Assembly (NCBI GenBank): GCA_910579215.1
Contig: CAJTTN010000001.1
Span: forward strand, 62,001 to 126,000
Source: an uncultured Anaeroplasmataceae bacterium
Lineage (GTDB): Bacteria > Bacillota_I > Bacilli_A > Acholeplasmatales > Anaeroplasmataceae
Direction: 5' to 3'
DNA: 64,000 nt
Shown here: piece after piece, positions 33,986-42,967 of the stretch
How positions within the stretch are numbered: position 1 is the first letter of the stretch
Layout: every line of letters starts with the position of its first letter
The notes under the pieces: model-generated
What the model saw: only the letters and a program-made list of their open reading frames with translations
Database searches by the model: none
What the model was told of the DNA's origin: nothing
Made by a program: the position numbers and the translations under genes

Positions 33986-36265
33986 ATGAGGAAGCTAAAA
34001 ATAATGACAGTGTTGTTGGTAGGAATTATAGGCTTTTTTATTTTTAGCCTAACGATAAAAGCCAGCACAGAAATAAAAGTGAGTATAGATATAGAAAAAG
34101 ATAGAATAGAGTTTAAGAATGAAGAAGTAATCTATTCCAGAAAAAGTATGAAGTGCTATGAACTAAAAACAGAGGAAGAAGAAATACTAGCTCATCACCT
34201 GTATAGCTATGATGAGGCTTATGGAATTATACTATATAAAAGCTATATAGGAGAACAATACACATTAGAAGGGTATGTAGTAGTAGAAGAAGGAATAAAG
34301 ACTTGTTTACAGAAAATAAGTAAAGAAGAGTATGAATATCTTATTAAGGATGCAGAAGAAGTCATAGACACAACAGAATTAGGAAATAAGCTGAAAAGGA
34401 AACAAGGAAGATTTGAAGCCTATCATACTTATGTGTTAGATAATCCAATAAGAGAAGAAGAAATAGAAAGCTATGCCTTAGAGCGACATGGTAAATCCAT
34501 AGAAAGTATGACAAAAACAGATGAGTATATCAAAGGATATTATCCAAACTATGAAAGTAGTAGTCCCTATATAAGAACATACACAGATAATATCATAAAC
34601 ATAGTACCAGAGGAATGGTTTTTCAAAGAAGGAAGCTATGGATATGTAGGAAAGGAATATGCAGTTGCAGTAACTACAAAGCCTGCAAAATCCCATGATT
34701 ATGATAATGATTGTATGTTAGCGAATGTAGGAGTATTTGATATAGATGTGGCTTTACCTTATTTGCATGAAGCAGAAAATTCGCCTTCAAAACAAGGTTA
34801 TGTTTATTTGTCTCAAGAAATTATAATAGACATTAAGCCAATAATCAATATGAGTTATTATGGATATGAGAAGAAGAACTTTAGAAGTGATTATTGGAAT
34901 AGGAAGTTTGATCCATCTGAGGAGAGAACGGTAGTTGCTAGGAAAGAAACAACAAATACTATATTCATAGAACCAAAGTCTTTAGGGTATTTAATAGATG
35001 ATAGGAATTCTATAAATCCAAATCATTTATGTTTATACAATTTTTCTTATGAGCTACTTACTACCACTCATTTATCTCAATTTTTGAAAGATATAAAAAT
35101 GCAAAGCATGAGAATAGAAACATTTTTCAATTTGAGTGCAATATTAGTGGGAGAAGGGCTCAGTGTTATAGCTCCTGAATTTAGCATACCTATTAAAATG
35201 CTTGAAAAAGTAGTTGCTTCTTTTTCATCAATTGTTGGAAAAAAATATGAGGGAATGCAAATGGAATTATTGGAAAAAGAACAGGATGCGTATAATCACT
35301 TAATAAATAATCAAAAATTTGTTTCTAATTTTAGTGCTGCAGCAGGAGAACGACCAATTTCTTTTTCTACTACACATCATAGTTTGGAAGAAACCTTTAA
35401 AAGTAGTTTATTAAATACATATACACATCAATACAGAATTCAGTTATTTTCAGAAAAAGATTGGTATCCTTTAAAAGATTATTTTTATGATTTACATTTG
35501 TCTAGTATCTTTAATTTTTATGACAATTATAATTTCAAAGTAAGTAATATTAGTAGTAGCCAAAGTTATGAAAATATGAATTTGTTTATTGATACAACAT
35601 ATGACCTTGCTAGTGCAAAATATAATATTGTTAACAATCGAACCCAACTTACCACAAGTCTATCAACCACCAAGCCAACCTCAACCATGGTAATTACACC
35701 AAATTATACAGGCTTAACAGAAATAAAATTAGAATCATCTCGAGCTGTAATTGCAGATGTATACGATGAAATAGGAAGATTGATACAAAGTAATATATCC
35801 TCATACACCTATAATGATGCTTTGCTATTAAGGTTAGAAGAAGGGAAAAAATATTTTATCTTTATGAGGTATAGTTATGAAACCTTTGGAACAATTCATT
35901 TAAAATTTAATCATTTGACAGAGAGTTATAACAATGTAACAGGACTAAGTACATATGATACCTATGGAATAAATAATACAACCAGTCAATATGTATTCTT
36001 GAATCTAACAACGGGAGGAATGTATTCTATTTATACAAATTTAGAATATGATGATACAACGATAAGAATCTATGATGAGAACTTAAGAATATTAGGAGAA
36101 TCGTTTGATCCAAACGCAGATTGGAATGAGGATGAACCAGACTTAAATGCACATTGCTATCTCTCCTCCTCGGGTCCAAATCGAAAAGTTATTGTACAAC
36201 TATTTAGACCAAATCCACAACGATATAAAGTATATGTAAATTATATTAGTTTCATAATAGATTAG
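33986..36265 (+). CDS. Large secreted protein with C-terminal beta-sandwich repeats
   Basis: I do not recognise the whole protein. The 759 residues begin with a signal peptide (basic start, hydrophobic segment about residues 8-27, cleavage likely after IKA). There is no lipobox and no LPxTG anchor. The last about 180 residues look like two similar beta domains (one around LTEIKLESSRAVIADVYDE, one around GGMYSIYTNLEYDDTTIRIYDE), a pattern seen in PPC-type domains of secreted proteins. The central part includes an amphipathic stretch around 375-430. It is followed by two lipoprotein genes, so a cell-surface role is likely. Confidence 0.7.
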   Translation: MRKLKIMTVLLVGIIGFFIFSLTIKASTEIKVSIDIEKDRIEFKNEEVIYSRKSMKCYELKTEEEEILAHHLYSYDEAYGIILYKSYIGEQYTLEGYVVVEEGIKTCLQKISKEEYEYLIKDAEEVIDTTELGNKLKRKQGRFEAYHTYVLDNPIREEEIESYALERHGKSIESMTKTDEYIKGYYPNYESSSPYIRTYTDNIINIVPEEWFFKEGSYGYVGKEYAVAVTTKPAKSHDYDNDCMLANVGVFDIDVALPYLHEAENSPSKQGYVYLSQEIIIDIKPIINMSYYGYEKKNFRSDYWNRKFDPSEERTVVARKETTNTIFIEPKSLGYLIDDRNSINPNHLCLYNFSYELLTTTHLSQFLKDIKMQSMRIETFFNLSAILVGEGLSVIAPEFSIPIKMLEKVVASFSSIVGKKYEGMQMELLEKEQDAYNHLINNQKFVSNFSAAAGERPISFSTTHHSLEETFKSSLLNTYTHQYRIQLFSEKDWYPLKDYFYDLHLSSIFNFYDNYNFKVSNISSSQSYENMNLFIDTTYDLASAKYNIVNNRTQLTTSLSTTKPTSTMVITPNYTGLTEIKLESSRAVIADVYDEIGRLIQSNISSYTYNDALLLRLEEGKKYFIFMRYSYETFGTIHLKFNHLTESYNNVTGLSTYDTYGINNTTSQYVFLNLTTGGMYSIYTNLEYDDTTIRIYDENLRILGESFDPNADWNEDEPDLNAHCYLSSSGPNRKVIVQLFRPNPQRYKVYVNYISFIID

Positions 36266-36284
36266 AAAAATGGGAGAGAAAGAA

Positions 36285-37505
36285 ATGAAAAAAATAATAT
36301 TGTTATTTTTAGCTATTCTAAGTGTATTAACGATGGTATCCTGTAAGAAAGAAAAAGAGGATATTAATACACCAAAGGAATTTAAAACAGGTGACATAGT
36401 TACTTATAATGGCGTAATCTATGAGTATCTAGATATGTTAAACGATATAAGGAATTTAAAAGGAGAAGAGGCTATTAAATATTTCTTCAAAGAGGAAGAG
36501 GATTATAAGGCTTTTTATAGTACTTATTACTTAGATATGTCAGATTATAAGAATCAACCAAAATTAAAGTATGATCCTAATATTACTGATTTTGAATGGG
36601 AGTTTACAAGATATCATTCCCCAAGATATTCGCCTACGCTTCCTTATGCATTCTATATTCCAACCTATTTCTATGACGAAAGTTTCTTTAAACATGAGAG
36701 AGAAGAAGGAGGCTCGTTCATTGTGAAGGGATATACAGAGAATTTGCCAAAGGATGTAGTTATTCCAGAAAGAATACATGGAAAAAGAGTTTCTCAAATA
36801 GGATATAGAGCTTTTGAAAATGCTCCTATGATTACTCTTACACTAGAATCCAATACTTTTAAATTGATTCATCCTTATGCGATAAGCCATTGTAATAATT
36901 TGAAAGAAATCACAGGACTTGGTTATGTCATGTCTATGGGAATTTCTAACTGTGAAAATTTAGAATACATCAATGAGATATCTCCAACTATGGATTGTTC
37001 CTTATATAATTTACCTATGTTACAAAAGATTGAAAACTATACGGTCTTTTATAGTGACATCTCTACTATAGTACCACCATCTTGCTATGGATTAGGGGGA
37101 ATTAGAAAGTCTTACTTTTATAACTGCCCAAGATTAAGTAGTATCACAGGAGAAACAAGAGAGCATTCAATTACGCTTAGTACAACTTTCAATACTGTAT
37201 TTATAAATTTGGGTTTAACGGATTCCTCTATTCCTTTATATGTATATAATCATTATACAGCAATAATTGATGATCGAGTTTTCACAGAAGCAGGAGAATG
37301 GGTATATACAGTACTATACAATCCAGATACCTTAGAAGCTTATGTTCCATTTTTAAATGATGGATTAGAAAAGGAAGGAACGATATTATTTAGACATCAT
37401 AAACAAGGACCAGAGGCAATAACAGAAGATGAAACAGGCATCTACATAAATGCTACCTATAGAGATCCTATATATAATGCTAAGCTATTATTTAAAAGAA
37501 AATAG
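36285..37505 (+). CDS. BspA/LRR_5-like surface lipoprotein, copy 1
   Basis: The 406-residue protein has a lipoprotein signal (MKKIILLFLAILSVLTMVSC) with Cys20 as the lipidation site. The middle part carries treponemal/BspA-like leucine-rich motifs (IPERIHGKRVSQIGYRAFENAPM, then IHPYAISHCNNLKEITGL); such proteins often mediate host or matrix binding, so surface adhesion is inferred. The ATG at 36285 matches the start of the paralogue at 37526; an in-frame ATG at 36270 overlaps the ribosome site. It is a tandem duplicate of the next gene. Confidence 0.8.
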   Translation: MKKIILLFLAILSVLTMVSCKKEKEDINTPKEFKTGDIVTYNGVIYEYLDMLNDIRNLKGEEAIKYFFKEEEDYKAFYSTYYLDMSDYKNQPKLKYDPNITDFEWEFTRYHSPRYSPTLPYAFYIPTYFYDESFFKHEREEGGSFIVKGYTENLPKDVVIPERIHGKRVSQIGYRAFENAPMITLTLESNTFKLIHPYAISHCNNLKEITGLGYVMSMGISNCENLEYINEISPTMDCSLYNLPMLQKIENYTVFYSDISTIVPPSCYGLGGIRKSYFYNCPRLSSITGETREHSITLSTTFNTVFINLGLTDSSIPLYVYNHYTAIIDDRVFTEAGEWVYTVLYNPDTLEAYVPFLNDGLEKEGTILFRHHKQGPEAITEDETGIYINATYRDPIYNAKLLFKRK

Positions 37506-37525
37506 AGTAAAGGTGGTAATATATA

Positions 37526-38740
37526 ATGAAAAAAATAATATTGTTATTTTTAGCTATTCTAAGTGTATTAACGATGGTATCCTGTAAGAAAGAAAAAGAG
37601 GATATTAATACACCAAAGGAATTTAAGACAGGGGATATAGTTATTTATAATGGCGTAATCTATGAGTATCTAGATATGTTCAAGGATATAAGCTCCTTGA
37701 GTGGGAAAGAAGCTTTAGAATATGTATTTACAGAGGAAGAAGATTATAAAGCCTTTTATAGTACTTATTACTTAGATATGTCTGACTATAAAAATCAACC
37801 AACATTAAAAGATGATCCCAATATAATGGATTTAGAATGGGATTTTTCACAATATCATTCTACAAACGCTTCTCCAACGCGTCCTTATGCTTTTTATGTT
37901 CCAACCTATTTCTTAGATAGAGATTTTTTTGAAATTGAGTTGTATGAAAAAGGCTCCTTCATTGTCAAGGGATATACAGAAGATTTGCCGAAGGATGTAG
38001 TAATTCCAGAAAGAATACATGGAAAAAGAGTTTCTCAAATAGGATATAGAGCTTTTGAAAATGCCCCTATGCTTACACTTACACTAGAATCCAATACTTT
38101 CAGATTAATTCATCCTTATGCGATAAGCCATTGTAATAATTTGAAAGAAATCACAGGACTTGGCTGTGTTATGTCTATGGGAGTTTCTAATTGTGAGAAC
38201 TTAGAATACATCAATAAGATATCACCAACTATGGATTGTTCCTTATATAATTTACCAATGCTAGAAAAGATTGAGAACTTTCATTTCTTTTTAAATCGTG
38301 GGTATCCAGCTCCAGAAACTTGTTATGGCTTAGGAGGAATTAGAAAGTCTTACTTTTATAACTGCTCAAGATTAAGTAGTATCACAGGAGAAACGGAAGA
38401 ACATAATATTGTGCTTAGTACAACCTTCAATACAGTTTATATAAATTTTTGGTATAGACACTCTATTCCTCTATATGTATATAATCATTATACGGCAGTG
38501 ATTGAAGATTCGGTTTTCACAGATATAGGAACATGGGTATACACAGTACTATACAATCCAGATACCTTAGAAGCTTATGTCCCATTTTTAAATGATGGAT
38601 TAGAAAAGGAAGGAACCATTTTATTTAAGCATAATGAACAAGGGTCTGAGGCAGTAACAGAGGATGAAACTGGCATCTATATAAATGCTACCTATAGAGA
38701 TCCTATATATAATGCTAAGCTATTATTTAAAAGAAAGTAA
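37526..38740 (+). CDS. BspA/LRR_5-like surface lipoprotein, copy 2
   Basis: The 404-residue protein is a close paralogue of the preceding gene, 20 bases downstream. About the first 100 bases of the two coding regions are identical, and the last about 70 residues are nearly the same. Divergence is concentrated at residues about 48-65, 95-135 and 255-315, so the copies may have been partly homogenised by gene conversion or be diversifying in exposed loops. It has the same lipoprotein signal with Cys20 and the same LRR-like core. GGTGG lies about 9 bases upstream of the ATG. A strong terminator follows. Confidence 0.8.
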   Translation: MKKIILLFLAILSVLTMVSCKKEKEDINTPKEFKTGDIVIYNGVIYEYLDMFKDISSLSGKEALEYVFTEEEDYKAFYSTYYLDMSDYKNQPTLKDDPNIMDLEWDFSQYHSTNASPTRPYAFYVPTYFLDRDFFEIELYEKGSFIVKGYTEDLPKDVVIPERIHGKRVSQIGYRAFENAPMLTLTLESNTFRLIHPYAISHCNNLKEITGLGCVMSMGVSNCENLEYINKISPTMDCSLYNLPMLEKIENFHFFLNRGYPAPETCYGLGGIRKSYFYNCSRLSSITGETEEHNIVLSTTFNTVYINFWYRHSIPLYVYNHYTAVIEDSVFTDIGTWVYTVLYNPDTLEAYVPFLNDGLEKEGTILFKHNEQGSEAVTEDETGIYINATYRDPIYNAKLLFKRK

Positions 38741-38761
38741 TTTAAAAATGAAATAAGTGTT

Positions 38762-38808
38762 AAGATGTTTATAATGAATATGTATTTTATAAACATCTTT
38801 TCTTTTAT
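38762..38808 (+). terminator. Terminator of the surface-protein island
   Basis: AAGATGTTTATAA (38762-38774) and TTATAAACATCTT (38787-38799) form a perfect 13-bp stem, followed by TTCTTTTATT. Confidence 0.85.
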
Positions 38809-38821
38809 TATGGTTTGATTC

Positions 38822-38851
38822 TTGAAAATTAGGGGGATACTATGATATAAT
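38822..38851 (+). promoter_or_regulatory. Promoter of the ftsY-ylxM-ffh operon
   Basis: TTGAAA (38822-38827), 18 bases, TATAAT (38846-38851) with extended TGA. Confidence 0.75.
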
Positions 38852-38878
38852 TTCTAAAGATATAGGATGTGATTTTCT

Positions 38879-39847
38879 ATGGGATTTTTTGATTTATTTA
38901 AAAAGAAGGACAAAGAAAAAAGTAAAAAATATAAATTAGGTCTTCACAAAACTAGAGAAGGTGCTTTAGCTGGTTTACATCAGATTCTTTCTAAAAGCTC
39001 TAAAATAGATGATGAATTATTTGATGAACTAGAAGAAGTTTTTATCATGGCAGATATTGGCGTAGATACTGTGGTTGACTTCATTGACGAATTAAGAGAT
39101 GAGGTATATCATAAAAAAATCGAGGATCCACTTCTTTTACAGGAAATGATTATTGATAAGATGTTTGAAATTTATTTAAATGGAGAGATAGTTAATGCCA
39201 ATTTAAAATTAAAGAAAAATGAATTATCAGTAGTATTATTTGTTGGTGTTAATGGTGTTGGGAAAACAACCTCTATTGCTAAAATTGCCTATGCTTATAA
39301 AAAACTTGGTAAAAAGGTTTTACTTGCTGCTGGGGATACCTTTAGAGCTGGAGCTATTGAACAGCTTTCTGTTTGGGCAAAGCGAGTAGGTGTAGATATA
39401 GTTACAAAGGAAGCAGGTTCTGATCCTTCAAGTGTAATATTTGAAGCTTGCAAGAAGGCGAAACAGGAAGGCTATGATTTATTGCTTTGTGATACAGCAG
39501 GTCGACTACAGAATAAAGTAAATTTAATGAATGAGCTTTCTAAGATGAAGCGTGTTATTGAAAATGTTTGTCCAGGAGCTCCTGATGAAACATTACTTGT
39601 AATAGATGCAACAACAGGACAAAATGGTATGTCTCAGGCGAAGGCCTTTAAGGAGGCAACTGCGGTTACAGGAATTATTTTAACTAAACTCGATGGAACT
39701 TCTAAGGGTGGCATTGTGTTGGCTATTCGTCATGAAATGGGAATTCCTATCAAATACATAGGTCTTGGAGAAAGTTTGGAAGATTTAGAGGTATTTGATA
39801 TTGAGCAGTATCTTTATGGACTATTCGCTGATTTTTTTGAGGAATAG
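38879..39847 (+). CDS. ftsY: Signal recognition particle receptor FtsY
   Basis: FtsY docks SRP-ribosome complexes at the membrane. The 322-residue NG domain is complete: Walker A GVNGVGKTTS, DTFRAGAIEQL, DTAGRLQNK and TKLDGTSKGG. It has only a short lysine-rich N-terminal extension instead of the long acidic A domain of enterobacterial FtsY, which is normal for Firmicutes. AGGAT lies 10 bases upstream of the ATG. It starts an operon with ylxM and ffh (gaps of 3 and 4 bases). Confidence 0.97.
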   Translation: MGFFDLFKKKDKEKSKKYKLGLHKTREGALAGLHQILSKSSKIDDELFDELEEVFIMADIGVDTVVDFIDELRDEVYHKKIEDPLLLQEMIIDKMFEIYLNGEIVNANLKLKKNELSVVLFVGVNGVGKTTSIAKIAYAYKKLGKKVLLAAGDTFRAGAIEQLSVWAKRVGVDIVTKEAGSDPSSVIFEACKKAKQEGYDLLLCDTAGRLQNKVNLMNELSKMKRVIENVCPGAPDETLLVIDATTGQNGMSQAKAFKEATAVTGIILTKLDGTSKGGIVLAIRHEMGIPIKYIGLGESLEDLEVFDIEQYLYGLFADFFEE

Positions 39848-39850
39848 CAT

Positions 39851-40147
39851 ATGACGCTAGAGAAAAGAGAAGAAATCATACGGCTCTATGACACATATGG
39901 CTGCTTACTAACAGATAAACAAAAAAATTATTTTGAGGCATATTATTTTGATGATTTATCAATTTCAGAGATTTCTACTAATCATGAGGTTTCGAGAAAT
40001 GCTGTTTTTGATCAATTAAAAAGAATTCTTATGATATTATTAGATTATGAGGAAAAACTAAAAATAGTAGATAAGGCAAGCCGTATTGAAATGGTGAATA
40101 TGCCTAAAAAAGCTAAAGAAGAAATTATAAATATATTAAAGGAGTAA
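39851..40147 (+). CDS. ylxM: YlxM, SRP-associated helix-turn-helix protein
   Basis: The 98-residue protein has a sigma-70 region 4-like helix-turn-helix (LTDKQKNYFEAYYFDDLSIS then EISTNHEVSRNAVFDQLKR). YlxM is encoded immediately before ffh in most Firmicutes and has been found to modulate SRP GTPase activity in streptococci. Placement between ftsY and ffh here, with 3-4 base gaps, is diagnostic. Confidence 0.93.
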   Translation: MTLEKREEIIRLYDTYGCLLTDKQKNYFEAYYFDDLSISEISTNHEVSRNAVFDQLKRILMILLDYEEKLKIVDKASRIEMVNMPKKAKEEIINILKE

Positions 40148-40151
40148 TTTT

Positions 40152-41570
40152 ATGGCTTTTGATAATTTAAGTTCAAGATTACAGATGGGCTTACGAAGAA
40201 TTACTGGTAAAGGAAAATTAAATGAATCTGATATTGATGAAATGCTTAGAGAGGTTAGACTTTCTTTATTAGAGGCAGATGTTAATTATCGTGTGGTTAA
40301 AAAATTTTTAGCTAACATTAAGGAACAGGCCTTAGGCGAGCAAATTCTTAAAGGGCTAAATCCTGGACAACAGGTTGTTAAAATTGTTCGTGAGGAATTA
40401 AAGAAGACCTTAGGAGATGAGGCAGTTGAATTAAGCTTTGCCTCTAGTGGTATGACTATTGTGATGGCTGTTGGTCTTCAAGGAGCAGGTAAAACAACTG
40501 CTGTTGGTAAAATGGCGTTATTTTATAGAAAGAAGCTGAAGAAAAAGCCTATGCTCATTGCGGCAGATATTTATCGTCCTGCGGCAGTTGATCAGTTGGT
40601 AACCCTTGGAAAGCAAATTGATGTTCCTGTATTTGAAATGGGAACTAAGGTATCTGCACAAAAAATTGTTACTGAGGGTTTAAAAAAGGCGAAAGAAGAA
40701 GGGTATAATTTAGTATTTATTGATACAGCAGGTCGATTAGAAATAAATGAAGAATTGATGGATGAGCTTAAGGATATTGAGAAGCTAGCTAATCCACATG
40801 AGATCTTGTTGACGGTAGATGCTATGGCAGGACAAAATGCCGTAAATGTTGCTTTAGCCTTCCATGAAAAATTAAAGATAACAGGTTGTATCTTGACAAA
40901 ATTAGATGGAGATACACGTGGTGGTGCTGCCCTTTCTATAAAAGAAATGACAGGAATTCCTATTAAGATTATGTCGACGGGTGAAAAATTAGATGCTATG
41001 GAAATTTTTTATCCAGATCGTTTAGCTGATCGTATTTTAGGAATGGGGGATGTTTTATCATTAATAGATACAGTTACAGAGAATATTGATGAAGATGAAA
41101 TGAAGTCCATGGCTGAAAAAATGATGAGCAATCGATTTAATTATAACGATATGCTTAAGCAATTTAAAATGATTAAACGAATGGGTTCTATTTCAAAAAT
41201 ATTAGGATTTTTACCTGGCTTTAAAAATATGAAGCAGGCTATGGCTAATGTGGATGATAATGCTTTTGAAAAGGTAGAATGTATTATTTATTCCATGACA
41301 GAAAAGGAAAGAAGTCATCCAGAATTAATTGATAAAGACTATAAGCGTAGAGAAAGAATTGCTAAGGGTTCTGGTCGAACGATTCAAGAGGTAAATCAGC
41401 TTAGAACATCCTTAGAGCAAATGAAAAAAACTATGAAGCAAATGAGTAATATGACTGAGGCAGATGCAATGAGAATGCAGTCCCAGATGAAAAATGGGAA
41501 TTATTCTGGTATGGCTTCTCCTAAAGTATACAAAGGCAAAGGTAAGGGCAAAGGAAATTTTAGATATTAG
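40152..41570 (+). CDS. ffh: Signal recognition particle protein Ffh
   Basis: This 472-residue GTPase binds signal sequences on nascent proteins together with the SRP RNA. The NG domain carries GLQGAGKTT, DIYRPAAVDQL, DTAGRLE and TKLDGDTRGG; the C-terminal M domain is Met-rich (MLKQFKMIKRMG, LEQMKKTMKQMSNM) and ends in a Gly/Lys tail. The SRP RNA gene is not in this window. AAAGGAG precedes the ATG. The usual downstream rpsP-rimM-trmD genes are missing; a terminator follows instead. Confidence 0.97.
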   Translation: MAFDNLSSRLQMGLRRITGKGKLNESDIDEMLREVRLSLLEADVNYRVVKKFLANIKEQALGEQILKGLNPGQQVVKIVREELKKTLGDEAVELSFASSGMTIVMAVGLQGAGKTTAVGKMALFYRKKLKKKPMLIAADIYRPAAVDQLVTLGKQIDVPVFEMGTKVSAQKIVTEGLKKAKEEGYNLVFIDTAGRLEINEELMDELKDIEKLANPHEILLTVDAMAGQNAVNVALAFHEKLKITGCILTKLDGDTRGGAALSIKEMTGIPIKIMSTGEKLDAMEIFYPDRLADRILGMGDVLSLIDTVTENIDEDEMKSMAEKMMSNRFNYNDMLKQFKMIKRMGSISKILGFLPGFKNMKQAMANVDDNAFEKVECIIYSMTEKERSHPELIDKDYKRRERIAKGSGRTIQEVNQLRTSLEQMKKTMKQMSNMTEADAMRMQSQMKNGNYSGMASPKVYKGKGKGKGNFRY

Positions 41571-41575
41571 CTTAA

Positions 41576-41614
41576 AAAATCCATGAGAAATTCATGGGTT
41601 TTACCCATTTTAGG
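41576..41614 (+). terminator. Terminator of ffh with an alternative stem
   Basis: AAAATCCATGA and TCATGGGTTTT form an 11-bp stem with one T-G pair. The right arm can instead form ATGGG-TTTTA-CCCAT followed by TTTTA, so two mutually exclusive hairpins precede the next gene's ribosome site. Confidence 0.65.
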
Positions 41615-41622
41615 AGGAATTT

Positions 41623-42153
41623 ATGAAAATTGCTATAATAGGCTATAGTGGAACAGGAAAATCTACCTTAGCAAGAAAGCTTGCAAACTTTTATCAGCTT
41701 CCTGTATTACATTTAGATTCTGTTCATTTTAAAGAAAATTGGCAGGAATGTAGTGATGAGGATATGAACCAAGCTGTTTTAAATTTTTTAAATTCAAATG
41801 CAGAATGGATTATTGAGGGGAACTATAGAAGAATTTGTCCTCAAAGATTTCAAGAGGCTGATCAAATCATTTTCTTATCCTACAATCGCTTTACCTGTTT
41901 AAAAAATGTAATTCATCGTTATCGTACCTATCATGGTGCTGCAACACGTCCAGATATGGCAAAGGGCTGTGAGGAGAAGCTAGATAAGGAATTCCTTTTC
42001 TGGATATTATATAAGGGTAGAACTCAAAAAAGGAAGCATGCATATATAGAAATTGCTTCTATGGCCAAATGTAGCCATATCTTTAAAAACAGAAGACAAT
42101 TATGGAAATATTTAAAAATATTAGGAGTAAAGAATTATGAAGCTAGTATGTAG
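41623..42153 (+). CDS. P-loop kinase of the FlaR/adenylate-kinase-like group
   Basis: The 176-residue protein has Walker A GYSGTGKST at the N-terminus, LHLDSVHF after the first strand, and EGNYRRICPQR, which together characterise 'topology modulation protein FlaR'-like nucleotide kinases. The phosphate acceptor is unknown. The end overlaps the following U32 peptidase gene by 17 bases. In B. subtilis the matching place between the U32 genes and greA is held by uridine kinase; this protein is a different family and sits upstream of the U32 genes. Confidence 0.8.
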   Translation: MKIAIIGYSGTGKSTLARKLANFYQLPVLHLDSVHFKENWQECSDEDMNQAVLNFLNSNAEWIIEGNYRRICPQRFQEADQIIFLSYNRFTCLKNVIHRYRTYHGAATRPDMAKGCEEKLDKEFLFWILYKGRTQKRKHAYIEIASMAKCSHIFKNRRQLWKYLKILGVKNYEASM

Positions 42154-42967
42154 TTTACCCCCTAATCTTCAGATATCTGCTGTGAAAAATTTTGTTGATG
42201 GCATTCTTCTAGAAGATAAAGAAAATATTGTTGAGGAGATTATCACGGCTACAGCTTATGGGCTCATACCAATTTATAAGCTCAATGAGATGGTTTTTCC
42301 TGAGGAAATAGAAGAATATAAGAATAAAATTATAAAAACAAAGAATACATCCTGCTTATATTATATAACAGATTTAGGATTAGCTCATATAGCAAAGGAA
42401 TTGGGGCTATTGAATCGAACGATTTATGATCCAGTTACTATGATTACAAATCATTTGGATGCTCAAAGCTTTATGGAATATGGGTTCCATGCGATTGGGA
42501 TTAGTAATGAGATTACTTTATCAGATACAAAAAGCATTATAGAACAGGGAAAAATTAAGGCATTTTTACAAGTCTTTGGCTTTCGCTTGATGCATACATC
42601 TAGGAGAGCATTACTAAAGCTTTATGGAGAACAAGCAAGGATAGCTCTTCCTAAGGAGCATTTAACGATTAAGGAGGCCTTACGCTCTGAGCATTATCCC
42701 ATTATTGAGGATTCCTATGGAACAAAAATTTATCGAGGGTACATTTTATCTTTATTAGAGCATTTGGGTGATTTATGCTTAGAATATGCCTTCATAGGTG
42801 GTGAATTCCTTTCCTCTGATACTTTTTTAGAGGTTTTAAATTGCTTTAATGAAAAAAGAAATAATCCAACTATCATGCTTCCTATTCAAAGGCTAAAGCA
42901 GTTAAATTTACCTATTGAGGATGGCTTTACTTATCAGGATACAGTCTATTTAAAGGAGGAGTTTTAA
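42137..42967 (+). CDS. U32 family protein, TrhP1/YrrN-like
   Basis: The 276-residue protein resembles the smaller of the paired U32 proteins (YrrN-type) that work with TrhP in prephenate-dependent 5-hydroxylation of uridine 34 in tRNA. It lacks the Cys cluster of the larger partner. Gene order small U32-large U32, then greA after a short insertion, matches the B. subtilis yrrN-yrrO-udk-greA cluster. It overlaps the downstream U32 gene by 1 base. Assignment is stronger from context than from motifs. Confidence 0.75.
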   Translation: MKLVCSLPPNLQISAVKNFVDGILLEDKENIVEEIITATAYGLIPIYKLNEMVFPEEIEEYKNKIIKTKNTSCLYYITDLGLAHIAKELGLLNRTIYDPVTMITNHLDAQSFMEYGFHAIGISNEITLSDTKSIIEQGKIKAFLQVFGFRLMHTSRRALLKLYGEQARIALPKEHLTIKEALRSEHYPIIEDSYGTKIYRGYILSLLEHLGDLCLEYAFIGGEFLSSDTFLEVLNCFNEKRNNPTIMLPIQRLKQLNLPIEDGFTYQDTVYLKEEF

